This document shows, piece by piece, positions 7,096-14,269 of a DNA stretch of 21,315 bases. Made by a program: the position numbers and the translations under genes. The stretch's first letter is position 1; each line of letters opens with the position of its first letter. Below the pieces are notes generated by a model. The model was given only the letters and a program-made list of their open reading frames with translations. It was not told where the DNA came from and made no database searches. The stretch is from CAZKTO01 sp964555685 (GTDB lineage Bacteria; Chloroflexota; Dehalococcoidia; SHYB01), in NCBI GenBank assembly GCA_964555685.1, contig CAZKTO010000057.1, positions 1 through 21,315 on the forward strand. The letters are read 5' to 3'.

Positions 7096-7917
7096 ATGAC
7101 CAGCATCCCTCGCGCCCGCGGCGGCCAGCCCGCCATGACCGCCGCCCGCGCCCTCATCCTCGAGGCGGGCGACATCCTGCGCCGCCGCTTCCACTCGGAG
7201 CTGCGCGTGAGGAGCAAGGGCCGCGCCAACATCGTCACGGACGTCGATCACGAGGTGGAGCGGTTCCTCGTGGGGCGTCTGCGCGAGGAGTTCCCCGGCT
7301 TCGGCGTCCTGGCCGAGGAGTCCGGGCGCGGGGGCGATGCCGGGGCTGAGTACACGTGGATCGTGGACCCGCTGGACGGGACGCGCAACTACTCGCTGGG
7401 GGTGCCGCACTACGCCGTGACCTTCGCGCTCGCGCGGGGGCAGGATGTGCTGCTGGGCCTGACCTACGACCCGGCGCGGAACGAGCTCTTCGCCGCCGAG
7501 CGGGGCGCGGGCGCCTTCCTCGGCGAGCGGCCCATGCGCGTCTCCGCCAACACCGCGTTCGAGGCGACGGTCCTCGGCACGGACATGGGGTACGACGACG
7601 CCATGGCCGCCCATGCCCTCAGGCTCGTCGACCGGCTCTGGCCGGGGATGCAGGCGGTCCGGATCATGGGCTCGGCGGCGCTCGGCCTGGCCTACGCGGC
7701 GTGCGGGCGCATCGACCTCTACTTTCACCACTCGCTCTCGCCGTGGGACATCGCGGCGGGCGTGCTCATGGCGCAGGAGGCGGGCGGCGTCGTCACGGAC
7801 CGCGCGGGCCGGCCCATCCGGCTCGAGAGCGAGAGCATCATCGTCTCGAACCGCGCCATCCACGCCGAGTTCCTGCGCCGGACCGAGGGCCTGCCCTGGC
7901 GAACGGCGGAGCGGTGA
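7096..7917 (+). CDS. Inositol-monophosphatase family protein
   Basis: The 273-residue protein has every hallmark of the Li+-sensitive, Mg2+-dependent phosphatase superfamily (IMPase, FBPase, CysQ). These are the first metal glutamates in LAEES (74-75), the signature WIVDPLDGTRNY (88-99) with Asp91, Asp94, Gly95 and Thr96, and the second signature SPWDIAAGVLMAQEAGG (215-231) with Asp218. It should remove phosphate from a sugar, inositol or nucleotide monophosphate. Sequence alone does not distinguish inositol-1-phosphate, histidinol-phosphate or PAP as substrate. ATG 7096 is the first in-frame ATG; ATG 7135 (MTAARALILEAG) is an equally reasonable start and sits nearer the family's normal N-terminus. 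No pathway partner is adjacent. Confidence 0.9.
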   Translation: MTSIPRARGGQPAMTAARALILEAGDILRRRFHSELRVRSKGRANIVTDVDHEVERFLVGRLREEFPGFGVLAEESGRGGDAGAEYTWIVDPLDGTRNYSLGVPHYAVTFALARGQDVLLGLTYDPARNELFAAERGAGAFLGERPMRVSANTAFEATVLGTDMGYDDAMAAHALRLVDRLWPGMQAVRIMGSAALGLAYAACGRIDLYFHHSLSPWDIAAGVLMAQEAGGVVTDRAGRPIRLESESIIVSNRAIHAEFLRRTEGLPWRTAER

Positions 7918-7928
7918 GCATGGTCATC

Positions 7929-7954
7929 CCGCTCGTGGTTCGACAAGCTCACCA
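7929..7954. repeat. Dispersed repeat, left half-copy bordering the DUF6602 island
   Basis: CCGCTCGTGGT (7929-7939) followed by TCGACAAGCTC and ACCA. The 5' arm is intact, but the expected complementary 3' arm is degenerate (ACCATACGAT). An intact 3' arm, ACCACGAGCGG, occurs at 9189-9199 on the other side of the gene at 8075-9049. Confidence 0.55.
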
Positions 7955-7995
7955 TACGATGTAACAGCCATTGTGGAGTACTGCTCCTCACCAGG

Positions 7996-8026
7996 GTGAC
8001 AACCTGTATGGGCTAGGCGTTATAAT
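7996..8026 (+). promoter_or_regulatory. Promoter upstream of the DUF6602-like gene
   Basis: A consensus -10 TATAAT lies at 8021-8026, with GTGACA (5 of 6 to the -35 consensus) at 7996-8001. The 19-base spacer is longer than optimal. Transcription would start about 40 bases before the ATG, leaving room for the AGAGGAG ribosome-binding site at 8063-8069. Confidence 0.5.
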
Positions 8027-8074
8027 TCGCCAAGGTCGTCCTAAGAATCCGACTGCTGTCTCAGAGGAGACTTT

Positions 8075-9049
8075 ATGATCCCGCACGACATTCATGATTT
8101 CGTTATTTCCTCCCAAAAAGGGATTGAGGAAGAATATGCTCGTATAAGAAAGCGGGCTCAAGAAGACCCGGGTACTGCCGGGGATCAAGGCGAAGAGAAC
8201 TGGGCTACGCTCTTGCGGGGATGGCTTCCTTCCTATTTCCAGGTTGTTACAAAGGGCCGCATCATTACCGAATCGGGCTGGGTAAGCCCACAACTAGACG
8301 TCCTGGTACTTTTCCCTTCGTATCCAAAGATCCTTCTTGACAAAAAACTTTTCCTATCAGGAGGGGTCGCAGCGGCGTTTGAGTGTAAAACAACTCTTCT
8401 CGCTAAACATGTTAAAAAGGCAGTCGAAAATTCAGCTGAGATTCGGCGAAATCTTCCGAAAAGGCAGGGAACACCATTCAAAGAATTGAACTCGCCGATC
8501 ATCTTTGGGCTCTTGGCCCACTCGTATTCCTGGAAGAATAAGAAGTCGAGCCCGGTAAAGAATGTCACTGAAGCGCTCCGGAAAGGAGACAAAGAGGTCG
8601 TAAAACATCCGATTGAATGCATCGACTTTGTAACCGTTGCGGACCTCGCAACGTGGACTATTAGTAAGATGACATACTTAAGTCCCAAATTCCCATCTTA
8701 TGCTGACACGTTGGCACAGGTCTACGGGCCTGATGGTTCTGCCGCCACTGCGTATATATGCCATGCCAAATCACAAAACAAACAAAGTGCGAAATGGGAA
8801 GAAAACCAAAGGGAGTACTTCTCTCCGCTCGGCGTTCTTCTCTCCTGTCTATATTCAAAGCTTGCCTGGACCTTCCCCGATATGCGTCAGCTAGAGGAAT
8901 ACTTCAGAAAAGCAGATCTACTGGGCAGGGGAAGTGGCGGAATGCGCCTGTGGAGAATAGGCATATACTCTGAGGCGATCCGAGAGCGAGTTTACAAAGG
9001 ACACCTGAGCAATGGAATAGCGTTTGATGAATGGAGCATTGGCTTTTGA
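8075..9049 (+). CDS. DUF6602-like protein, putative PD-(D/E)XK nuclease fold
   Basis: The 324-residue protein resembles the DUF6602 group, as judged from memory of its pattern. It has an N-terminal helix, GDQGEENWATLLRGWLP (36-52), then VSPQLDVLVLF (70-80) and a strand ending FECKTTL (102-108). Glu40/41, Asp75, Glu103 and Lys105 are spaced like the E...D-X(n)-E-X-K core of restriction-endonuclease-like nucleases, so DNA cleavage is plausible but unproven. The function of the family is not established. Codon use is clearly less G/C-biased than in all neighbours, with many A/T third positions, pointing to recent transfer. ATG 8075 has AGAGGAG close upstream. No methyltransferase, helicase or other defence partner lies beside it. 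Confidence 0.65.
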   Translation: MIPHDIHDFVISSQKGIEEEYARIRKRAQEDPGTAGDQGEENWATLLRGWLPSYFQVVTKGRIITESGWVSPQLDVLVLFPSYPKILLDKKLFLSGGVAAAFECKTTLLAKHVKKAVENSAEIRRNLPKRQGTPFKELNSPIIFGLLAHSYSWKNKKSSPVKNVTEALRKGDKEVVKHPIECIDFVTVADLATWTISKMTYLSPKFPSYADTLAQVYGPDGSAATAYICHAKSQNKQSAKWEENQREYFSPLGVLLSCLYSKLAWTFPDMRQLEEYFRKADLLGRGSGGMRLWRIGIYSEAIRERVYKGHLSNGIAFDEWSIGF

Positions 9050-9209
9050 TCCGATGTTAGGAAAGGCCTGCTGGACTGGCCTAGAATCTGCAGGTATAGC
9101 CCGGCTTATCCCCCCTTAAGCCGTCCAATACCTACTACCGGGCCCAGAAATAGTGCAGGTATTGCTTCGCTTGGGGTTCCTCAAGCTCACCACGAGCGGA
9201 ACATCACCG
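9050..9209. other. Spacer between convergent genes with a 7-bp stem-loop
   Basis: No gene is seen. CGGCTTA (9102-9108) pairs with TAAGCCG (9117-9123) around a C-rich 8-base loop. TGCAGGTAT occurs twice (9089-9097 and 9154-9162, approximate). Hairpins here may end transcription from both convergent genes, but no T run follows on either strand. Confidence 0.4.
9175..9199. repeat. Dispersed repeat, right half-copy bordering the DUF6602 island
   Basis: GGTTCCTCAAGCTC followed by ACCACGAGCGG (9189-9199). The 3' arm is the exact reverse complement of the 5' arm of the left half-copy at 7929-7939, and the loop differs from the left copy by two bases. Confidence 0.5.
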
Positions 9210-9878
9210 CTAAGGCTCGCTGCGGTCCCAGTCGGGCAGCGCCCAGTAGCCCTCGAACGGGACTTCGACCTTGGCGGGAAGCCCCTGCGCCCGCTTCAGA
9301 CGCTGGACGTTGTAGAGGTGCGTCACGAGCTCGAAGTAGACGTGCCGCAGCGTCGCCTCCAGCGTGAAGCGCCAATGGTGCGGGTCGGCGGCGTCCTTCG
9401 TCACGCCCGTGGGATGGGCGCGGGCCATGGGGTCCCAGATGGTCTCGATCCGGAGCGCGATGTGCTTCTCGCGGAGGGCCCGGGGGCTCTCCCGGTCGAG
9501 GATGGCGCGGGCGAGGCCGATGGACCGCTCGAGGTTGGCCAGGAGCCCGGCGGCGTCCATCCGCATGTAGTGCTCGACGCGCTGGCCGGGGCCCATGGAG
9601 GCGAGCTCGACGTACTCCCCCGGAAGGCCCTGGGGGTAGAGCTGCGCGCCCCAGCGAGTGCAGAGCCAGCCGTAGCCGCAGGAGGCCATGTGGCTGAGCT
9701 GGCGGCGGATGCTCCAGCGGCTCCACTCCCATCGGTCGGAGGACCAGTCGAGGTGACGGGCGTCGAGGCCCTGGACCTCGGCGGCGACCAGGTCATAGAT
9801 ACGGGCGAAGCGCGGGCGGAGGGCCGCGCCGTCGATGGCGAAGGCGGAGCCGGCAGGTGGCGGGTCCTGCGTTGTCAT
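9210..9878 (-). CDS. DinB-like four-helix-bundle protein
   Basis: This 222-residue protein has features of the DinB/YfiT metal-binding four-helix bundle superfamily. Early on there is a Trp-rich segment with SRWSIRRQLSHMA (53-65, His63) and late LRHVYFELVTHLYNVQRLKRAQG (177-199, His179 and His187), giving the typical three-histidine metal set. Members include thiol-dependent S-transferases (maleylpyruvate isomerase, mycothiol or bacillithiol transferases) and proteins of unknown role. The C-terminal segment VEVPFEGYWALPDWD has no motif I recognise. The start codon (9876-9878) overlaps the stop of the upstream gene as ATGA, so translation is probably coupled. It is the last gene of a three-gene minus-strand operon headed by an SDR. 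The family call rests on pattern, not on a search. Confidence 0.6.
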   Translation of the reverse strand: MTTQDPPPAGSAFAIDGAALRPRFARIYDLVAAEVQGLDARHLDWSSDRWEWSRWSIRRQLSHMASCGYGWLCTRWGAQLYPQGLPGEYVELASMGPGQRVEHYMRMDAAGLLANLERSIGLARAILDRESPRALREKHIALRIETIWDPMARAHPTGVTKDAADPHHWRFTLEATLRHVYFELVTHLYNVQRLKRAQGLPAKVEVPFEGYWALPDWDRSEP

Positions 9879-10192
9879 CCTTCCGGCCCCCGGAAGGACG
9901 CGGCCCACGGCTGGGCCCTCTTCCACAGGGCCTCGAGGCGGTCCGCCGCGCCGGACTCGCCCCGTCTGGATGCCTCGCAGGCGTCCTCCAGCTCGGCGGC
10001 CAGCGCCGCGTCGTACTGATAGACCTGATCGCGGCCGACCTGCCAGCAGACCGGCTCCAGCGCGTGGCGCTCCCAGCGCACCCAGTACTCCTCGTGGCAG
10101 ACGAAGGGACGGTCCTTGCTGTCGTCCCAGATGCGCCGCACGCCTGGGTCGCCCAGCTTGGACCGGATCAGCACGATATCGCCGCGTGGCAT
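9875..10192 (-). CDS. Hypothetical protein, 105 residues, operon middle gene
   Basis: I do not recognise this family. The protein starts MPRGDIVLIRSKLGDPGVRRIWD, a beta-rich-looking segment, followed by an aromatic and charged stretch with single Cys and Trp residues (VCHEEYWVRWERHALEPVCW). It then has a helical Ala/Glu-rich C-terminus that contains a VYQYDAALAAELEDA segment. There is no signal peptide or membrane helix. Its stop overlaps the start of the DinB-like gene (ATGA), and its start lies 9 bases after the SDR stop. This makes it a genuine operon member despite its short length. The two Cys and one His (VCH...VC) could bind a metal, but the spacing matches no motif I can name. Confidence 0.65.
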   Translation of the reverse strand: MPRGDIVLIRSKLGDPGVRRIWDDSKDRPFVCHEEYWVRWERHALEPVCWQVGRDQVYQYDAALAAELEDACEASRRGESGAADRLEALWKRAQPWAASFRGPEG

Positions 10193-10201
10193 TGGGTGAG
10201 G

Positions 10202-11024
10202 CTAATGGCCCGTGATCCACCGGCCCTCGGCGTCGCGGACCCAGCCGCCGGCGGCGTAGTTCCCGCCGTCCACGTGGATGGTGGCGCCGGTGACGAAGGC
10301 CGACATATCGGAGGCCAGAAAGACGGCGGGCCCCGCCAGGTCCTCGATCTGGCCGATGCGCTGGAGCGGGACGACGCGACGGTAGCGCTCCTCGGCGTCG
10401 GGCGTGCCGCCGATGGAGACGCCGGGCGTGCGGATGACGTCGGGCGCGATGCTGTTGACGCGGATGCCGTGCTTGGCGAGCTCGAGGGCCATGGTCTTGG
10501 TGAAGTTCTCCAGGCCGGCCTTGCAGGCGGAGTAGACCGCGTAGCCGGGGGCGGCCCGCCACGCCTCGATGCTCGTCACCTGGATGATGGAGCCCCTAGT
10601 CTTGAGCCGGACCATCTCATCGGCCACGGCCTTGGTGCAGTAGAAAACGGACTTGAGATTGATGCGGATGAGGGCGTCCCAGCCGCGCTCGCTGACGTTC
10701 AGGAAGTCCTCGCGGAAGGTCCCGCCGACGTTGTTGACCAGCACGTCGATGCGCCCGAAACGGTCGAGGGTGGCCTTGACCATGGCCTTGACCTGGTCGA
10801 GCTCGCGGACGTCGCAGGTCACGGGGAGGGCCTTAGGGCCCATCGCCTGGACCTCGGAGGCGGTGCGCTGGGCGCCGGCGCCGTCCTTATCGGCGATAAC
10901 GACGCTGGCGCCAAAGGCGGCGAGGCCGAGGGCGATGCCCTTGCCGATGCCGCCCGCCGAGCCGGTGACGNNNNNNNNNNACGATGGCCGTCCTGCCTTC
11001 CAGCGACGCGATGGTACGGTCCAT
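10202..11024 (-). CDS. SDR family oxidoreductase, interrupted by assembly gap
   Basis: Classical SDR features are present: VTGSAGGIGKG (cofactor loop), NNVGG (NNAG motif), Ser in VTSIE, YSACK catalytic Tyr/Lys, and the C-terminal GATIHVDGG typical of tetrameric SDRs. The ATG at 11024 has a strong Shine-Dalgarno (AGGAGGAGG, complement of 11029-11037). A run of ten Ns (10971-10980) splits codon 15 and puts the N-terminal residues MDRTIASLEGRTAI out of frame with the body. If the Ns are removed and the ACG present on both flanks is merged, the sequence reads RTAIVTGSAGGIG without a break, giving 810 bases and 269 residues, a normal SDR length. The gene heads the minus-strand operon with the hypothetical and DinB-like genes. 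Confidence 0.88.
10971..10980. other. Assembly gap (ten Ns), probably a zero-length join
   Basis: The flanks are ...GGTGACG and ACGATGG.... The shared ACG and the open reading frame of the SDR both indicate that the two ends overlap by three bases and that no sequence is really missing. Confidence 0.8.
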
Positions 11025-11054
11025 GGGGCCTCCTCCTGGTGCGCGTGCCTGGAT

Positions 11055-11083
11055 ATGATAGCGGCTCCGGGGGCCGTTGTCAC
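11055..11083 (-). promoter_or_regulatory. Minus-strand promoter for the SDR operon
   Basis: On the minus strand GTGACA (complement of 11078-11083) and TATCAT (complement of 11055-11060) are 17 bases apart. This gives a leader of roughly 25 bases with the AGGAGGAGG ribosome-binding site. The -35 box overlaps that of the plus-strand promoter. Confidence 0.6.
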
Positions 11084-11106
11084 AGAGCGCCGCTCGCCGA
11101 TATAAT
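11077..11106 (+). promoter_or_regulatory. Plus-strand promoter for the first CoA-transferase gene
   Basis: TTGTCA (11077-11082, 5 of 6) and a perfect TATAAT (11101-11106) are separated by 18 bases. They lie about 50 bases before the TTG start at 11160. Confidence 0.65.
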
Positions 11107-11159
11107 CGCCCCGCCCGTACGTCCCGGCGACCGTCCCGTACCAGCCCAAGGAGCTTGCC

Positions 11160-12383
11160 TTGGCCCAGCCAGACAACGCCGCCCTCTCGGACCTGCGCAT
11201 CCTCGAGGTGGGCGAGTCCATCTCGGCGCCCTACGCCGCCAAGATGTTCGCGGACATGGGGGCCGGCGTCATCAAGATCGAGCGCCCGCGGGTCGGCGAC
11301 GAGAGCCGGCGCCACGGGCCCTTCCCGAACGACGTCCCTCACCTGGAGCGCAGCGGCCTCTTCCTCTACCTCAACACGAGCAAGCGTGGCATCACCCTCG
11401 ACCTCGAGACGGCGACGGGCCGGGACATCTTCCAGGAGCTCTGCCGCCAGGCCGACGTCCTCATCGAGAACCGGCAGCCCGCCGACTCGCGGCGCCAGGG
11501 TCTCGACTTCGAGACCCTCAGCGAGGTCAACCCTCGGCTCATCGTGACCTCCGTCTCGGCGTTCGGCCGCGAGGGGCCGTACAAGGACTACAAGGGCCAC
11601 GCCATCAACGCCGCCGCCCTGGCCGGCGTGGCCTACCGCGTGGGAGACCCGGAGCGCGAGCCGCTCACGACGCCCCTCTCGCGCAGCGACTACTGGGGCG
11701 CCGTCAACGCCGCCGCCGCCACCATGACGGCCCTCTTCGCCCGGCGCAAGACCGGCCGCGGCCAGCACGTCGATATCTCCAGCGCCGAGTGCATGTCCAC
11801 CCTCATCAACACCCTCAACGTCATCGACTTCGTGGACGTGGGCTTCTACCCGATGCGCGGGGGCATCCGCCTGGGCTACATCGGCTACCCGTGGGTCATC
11901 CTGCCGTGCAAGGACGGCTACTACTGCCTCATCACCGTCCAGGACCGGCACTGGCAGCGCTGGATCGAGCTCATGGGCAACCCCGAATGGTCCAGGAGCC
12001 CGCGCTACCAGGACCGGGAGTCCATGGGCAAGATCTACCCGGAGGAGGTGGACGCCTTTCTGCGCCCGTTCCTGGCCCAGCACACCAAGATGGAGCTCTG
12101 GCGGATGTGCCGCGAGAAGCAGATCCCCTTCCAGGCCGTCCAGAACATGGAAGACCTGGCCAACTGCCCGCAGCTGGCCGCCCGCGGCTATTTCATCGAT
12201 CTGGACCACCCGGAGGCGGGCCGGCTGCGCTACCCGGGCGCACCCTACAAGCTCGCCGAGACGCCGTGGAGAGCCCGGCGCCCGGCGCCCAAGCTCGGCC
12301 AGCACAACGCCGAGGTCCTCTGCGGGCTCATCGGCTTCAGCGCCCTGGACCTCATGGACCTGCGCCGCACTGGAATCATTTGA
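11160..12383 (+). CDS. CaiB/BaiF (family III) CoA transferase, copy 1
   Basis: This 407-residue protein is a family III CoA transferase, which moves CoA between carboxylic acids through an acyl-aspartyl intermediate. The N-terminal Rossmann-like part shows LRILEVGESISAPYAAKMFADMGAGVIKIE (12-41) and LNTSKRGITLDL (71-82). The likely catalytic aspartate is Asp177 in SRSDYWG, 24 residues before the conserved GQHVDIS (201-207). Length and layout match carnitine, formyl-CoA and benzylsuccinate CoA transferases. The substrate is not evident. The start is TTG 11160, supported by AAGGAG at 11148-11153 and a good promoter. It is divergent from the SDR operon and 213 bases before a second transferase gene. 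Family III enzymes are often two-subunit, so a heteromer is possible. Confidence 0.93.
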   Translation: MAQPDNAALSDLRILEVGESISAPYAAKMFADMGAGVIKIERPRVGDESRRHGPFPNDVPHLERSGLFLYLNTSKRGITLDLETATGRDIFQELCRQADVLIENRQPADSRRQGLDFETLSEVNPRLIVTSVSAFGREGPYKDYKGHAINAAALAGVAYRVGDPEREPLTTPLSRSDYWGAVNAAAATMTALFARRKTGRGQHVDISSAECMSTLINTLNVIDFVDVGFYPMRGGIRLGYIGYPWVILPCKDGYYCLITVQDRHWQRWIELMGNPEWSRSPRYQDRESMGKIYPEEVDAFLRPFLAQHTKMELWRMCREKQIPFQAVQNMEDLANCPQLAARGYFIDLDHPEAGRLRYPGAPYKLAETPWRARRPAPKLGQHNAEVLCGLIGFSALDLMDLRRTGII

Positions 12384-12428
12384 GTGAACGCGGGGTAGCG
12401 TCATGCGAATATTAGCCGCGCGGGAGAG

Positions 12429-12522
12429 AGTCCAGAGAGAGTGCGCTCTCTCTGGCGGGGGTCTGGGGGTGTCCCCCAGGCTCTTTTCTTTCCCCCTCTC
12501 CCTTGGCAAGGGAGAGGGGGCA
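12429..12522. repeat. Three-hairpin composite repeat, copy 2
   Basis: The same order of hairpins as at 2116-2210: 12432-12441 with 12446-12455, CTGGGGG 12463-12469 with CCCCCAG 12473-12479, and 12492-12504 with 12508-12520. Stem sequences differ from copy 1 but remain perfectly paired. After it, 12523-12596 contains a CCTGAGC...GCGAAGGATCTATCCTGGCGAAGG repeat related to 13820-13867. Confidence 0.8.
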
Positions 12523-12596
12523 GGCGCCGTCCTGAGCCGAGCGAAGCGAGTCCTGAGCGAAAGCGAAGGATCTATCCTGGCGAAGGAGGGTAAGGG

Positions 12597-13799
12597 TTGT
12601 ACCCACTAGAGGGCTACCGCGTCGCCGACCTGGGCCAGGTCTGGGCCGGGCCGGTGCTCGCCCATCTCCTCGGCGACATGGGGGCCGAGGTCATCCGAAT
12701 CGAGTCCAAGGCCGGGACGGACCAGATGCGGAACCTGGCCCGCGACCCCTCCGAGATCCGCAAGACGCTGGACGCCAACTTCGTCTATCGCAACCGCACC
12801 GGCGTCACGGTCAACTTCACCAAGCCCCGGGGTGTCGAGCTGGTCAAGGAGATCGTCAAGCGGTGCGATATCGTCATCGAGAACTTCACGCCGCGGGTGC
12901 TGCGGAAATTCGGCCTCGATTACCCGGCGCTCCAGGCGGTGAAGCCCGATCTTATCATGGTCTCGATGTCCGCCGCGGGACAGGACGGCCCCTACCGCGA
13001 CCTCATGGGCTACGGCCCCTCCATCAACAGCATCTCGGGCGTCGATAGCCTCGTGGGCTACGCCGGCGACGACCGGCTGATGGTGAACTTCTGGGACGCC
13101 GACCCGACCACCGCCGTGACGGCGGCCTTCGCCGTCCTCTCGGCCCTGCACTACCGGGAGCGCACCGGCAAGGGCCAGCACATCGACCTGGCCTTCTACG
13201 AGGCGCTGGCCTCCCTCGTGGGCGAGGGGATCATGGACTACAGCATGAACAAACGGGTGGCGCAGCCCCAGGGGAACCGGCACCCCGCCATGTCGCCTCA
13301 CGGCATCTACCCTTGCGCGGGCAAGGACCGCTGGGTCTCCATCGCCGTCAAGACGCAGGAGGACTGGCAGGGCCTCTGCCGCGCCATGGGCGACCCGCCG
13401 TGGACTCGGGACGAGCGCTTCACCGATCTCTTCGGGCGCCTGAAGAACCGCGAGACGCTGGACGAGCTGGTTGCCCTCTGGACGCGCCAGCACCCCAGCT
13501 ACGAGGCGATGCACCTGTTGCAGCGGCACGGCGTCGCGGCCGCCGTCGTCGCCACGCTCGAGGACGTCTACCTGGACCCCCACGACCAGTACCGGCGGAC
13601 GAGCGTGAAGATCGAGGACGCGCGGCTGGCCCGGCAGGATGTGCTGTACGGAATCCCGTGGCGTCTCAGCGATACGCCGGGCGCCATCCACAAGCTGGCC
13701 GGCCCCATGGGCGCCGACAACGAGCGCATCTTCTGCGGCATGCTGGGCATGCCCAAGGACGAGGTGCAGCGCCTGACCGACGAGCAGGTGATCTACTGA
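12597..13799 (+). CDS. CaiB/BaiF (family III) CoA transferase, copy 2
   Basis: This 400-residue protein has the same family III CoA-transferase layout as its neighbour: YRVADLGQVWAGPVLAHLLG (7-26), GAEVIRIESKAGTD, FTKPRGVELVKEIV, VIENFTPRVL, a candidate catalytic Asp169 in FWDADPTTA, and GKGQHIDLAF (191-200). It is clearly divergent from copy 1 rather than a recent duplicate, so the two may be partner subunits or have different substrates. The start is TTG 12597, with GGAGG at about 12584-12588 supplied by the end of the intergenic repeat. Homology begins within the first ten residues. With the crotonase, SDRs and amidohydrolases it suggests acid activation followed by CoA-bound modification, but no known pathway is recognisable. 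Confidence 0.93.
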   Translation: MYPLEGYRVADLGQVWAGPVLAHLLGDMGAEVIRIESKAGTDQMRNLARDPSEIRKTLDANFVYRNRTGVTVNFTKPRGVELVKEIVKRCDIVIENFTPRVLRKFGLDYPALQAVKPDLIMVSMSAAGQDGPYRDLMGYGPSINSISGVDSLVGYAGDDRLMVNFWDADPTTAVTAAFAVLSALHYRERTGKGQHIDLAFYEALASLVGEGIMDYSMNKRVAQPQGNRHPAMSPHGIYPCAGKDRWVSIAVKTQEDWQGLCRAMGDPPWTRDERFTDLFGRLKNRETLDELVALWTRQHPSYEAMHLLQRHGVAAAVVATLEDVYLDPHDQYRRTSVKIEDARLARQDVLYGIPWRLSDTPGAIHKLAGPMGADNERIFCGMLGMPKDEVQRLTDEQVIY

Positions 13800-14269
13800 G
13801 CCGAGCCCCGACAAGTCGGGGCGAGTCCTGAGTCCGCCTCAGGCGGACGAAGGACCTATCCTGTCGAAGAGCCTACCCCTGAGAGGCTGTGAACAAATCG
13901 CCCGTAGGGGCGGGCCGGAGCCTGCCCTGTTCTGAGCCGAAGCCCTGAGCGCAGCGACAGGGGAAGCCGAAGGGTGCCCGCCCATCTGGGGCAACCACGG
14001 GGGGTTGCCCCTACGAAGGAAAAATTCACGGGCTCTGAGCCCCGCCGAAGGGGTCAGGGTGATGCGGGACGTTGGCGCTCTTTGTGCAAATCCGGGCCGC
14101 CCTGAGCGTTGACCAGGCGGCGTGAGCGTTCATGGGTTCTTCACGCCCTGCAGCTGTGACGGCATGGCGAACACACCCTGTGTCCGTATTTTTAGTGTTG
14201 CGCTACCCTGGAACGGCGATCCGCGCGGGGCCACCGGCAGGTGGAAGCGCACCACGAGGCAGGAACCCC
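13800..14269. repeat. Intergenic region made of dispersed hairpin repeats
   Basis: No gene is supported in these 470 bases. Visible structures are CCCCGAC/GTCGGGG (13806-13812 with 13815-13821), the GTCCGCC/GGCGGAC hairpin near 13832-13848, and GGGGCAACC (13988-13996) with GGTTGCCCC (14003-14011). A larger element is bounded by CGTAGGGGC (13903-13911) and its exact inverse GCCCCTACG (14007-14015). The last 150 bases (about 14100-14260) are repeat-free and should hold the promoter of the following cluster, but I see no convincing -35/-10 pair. Confidence 0.65.

Noticed and set aside
8075..9049. DUF6602-like gene as part of a complete restriction-modification or multi-gene defence system
   Set aside because: No methyltransferase, helicase, toxin or other defence-type partner is encoded next to it; both neighbours are metabolic genes.
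9102..9123. Stem-loop as an intrinsic terminator of the DUF6602-like gene
   Set aside because: The stem is only 7 bp with no T run after it on either strand; kept only as a note on the spacer.
9857..12415. An 852-codon plus-strand open frame spanning the N gap
   Set aside because: It is antisense to the SDR operon and then out of frame with the CoA transferase. Its length comes from high G+C and the Ns.
14132..14269. An upstream start for the phosphoribosyltransferase gene
   Set aside because: No ribosome-binding site or family homology, and the composition is unlike the rest of the protein; ATG 14270 has both spacing and homology in its favour.
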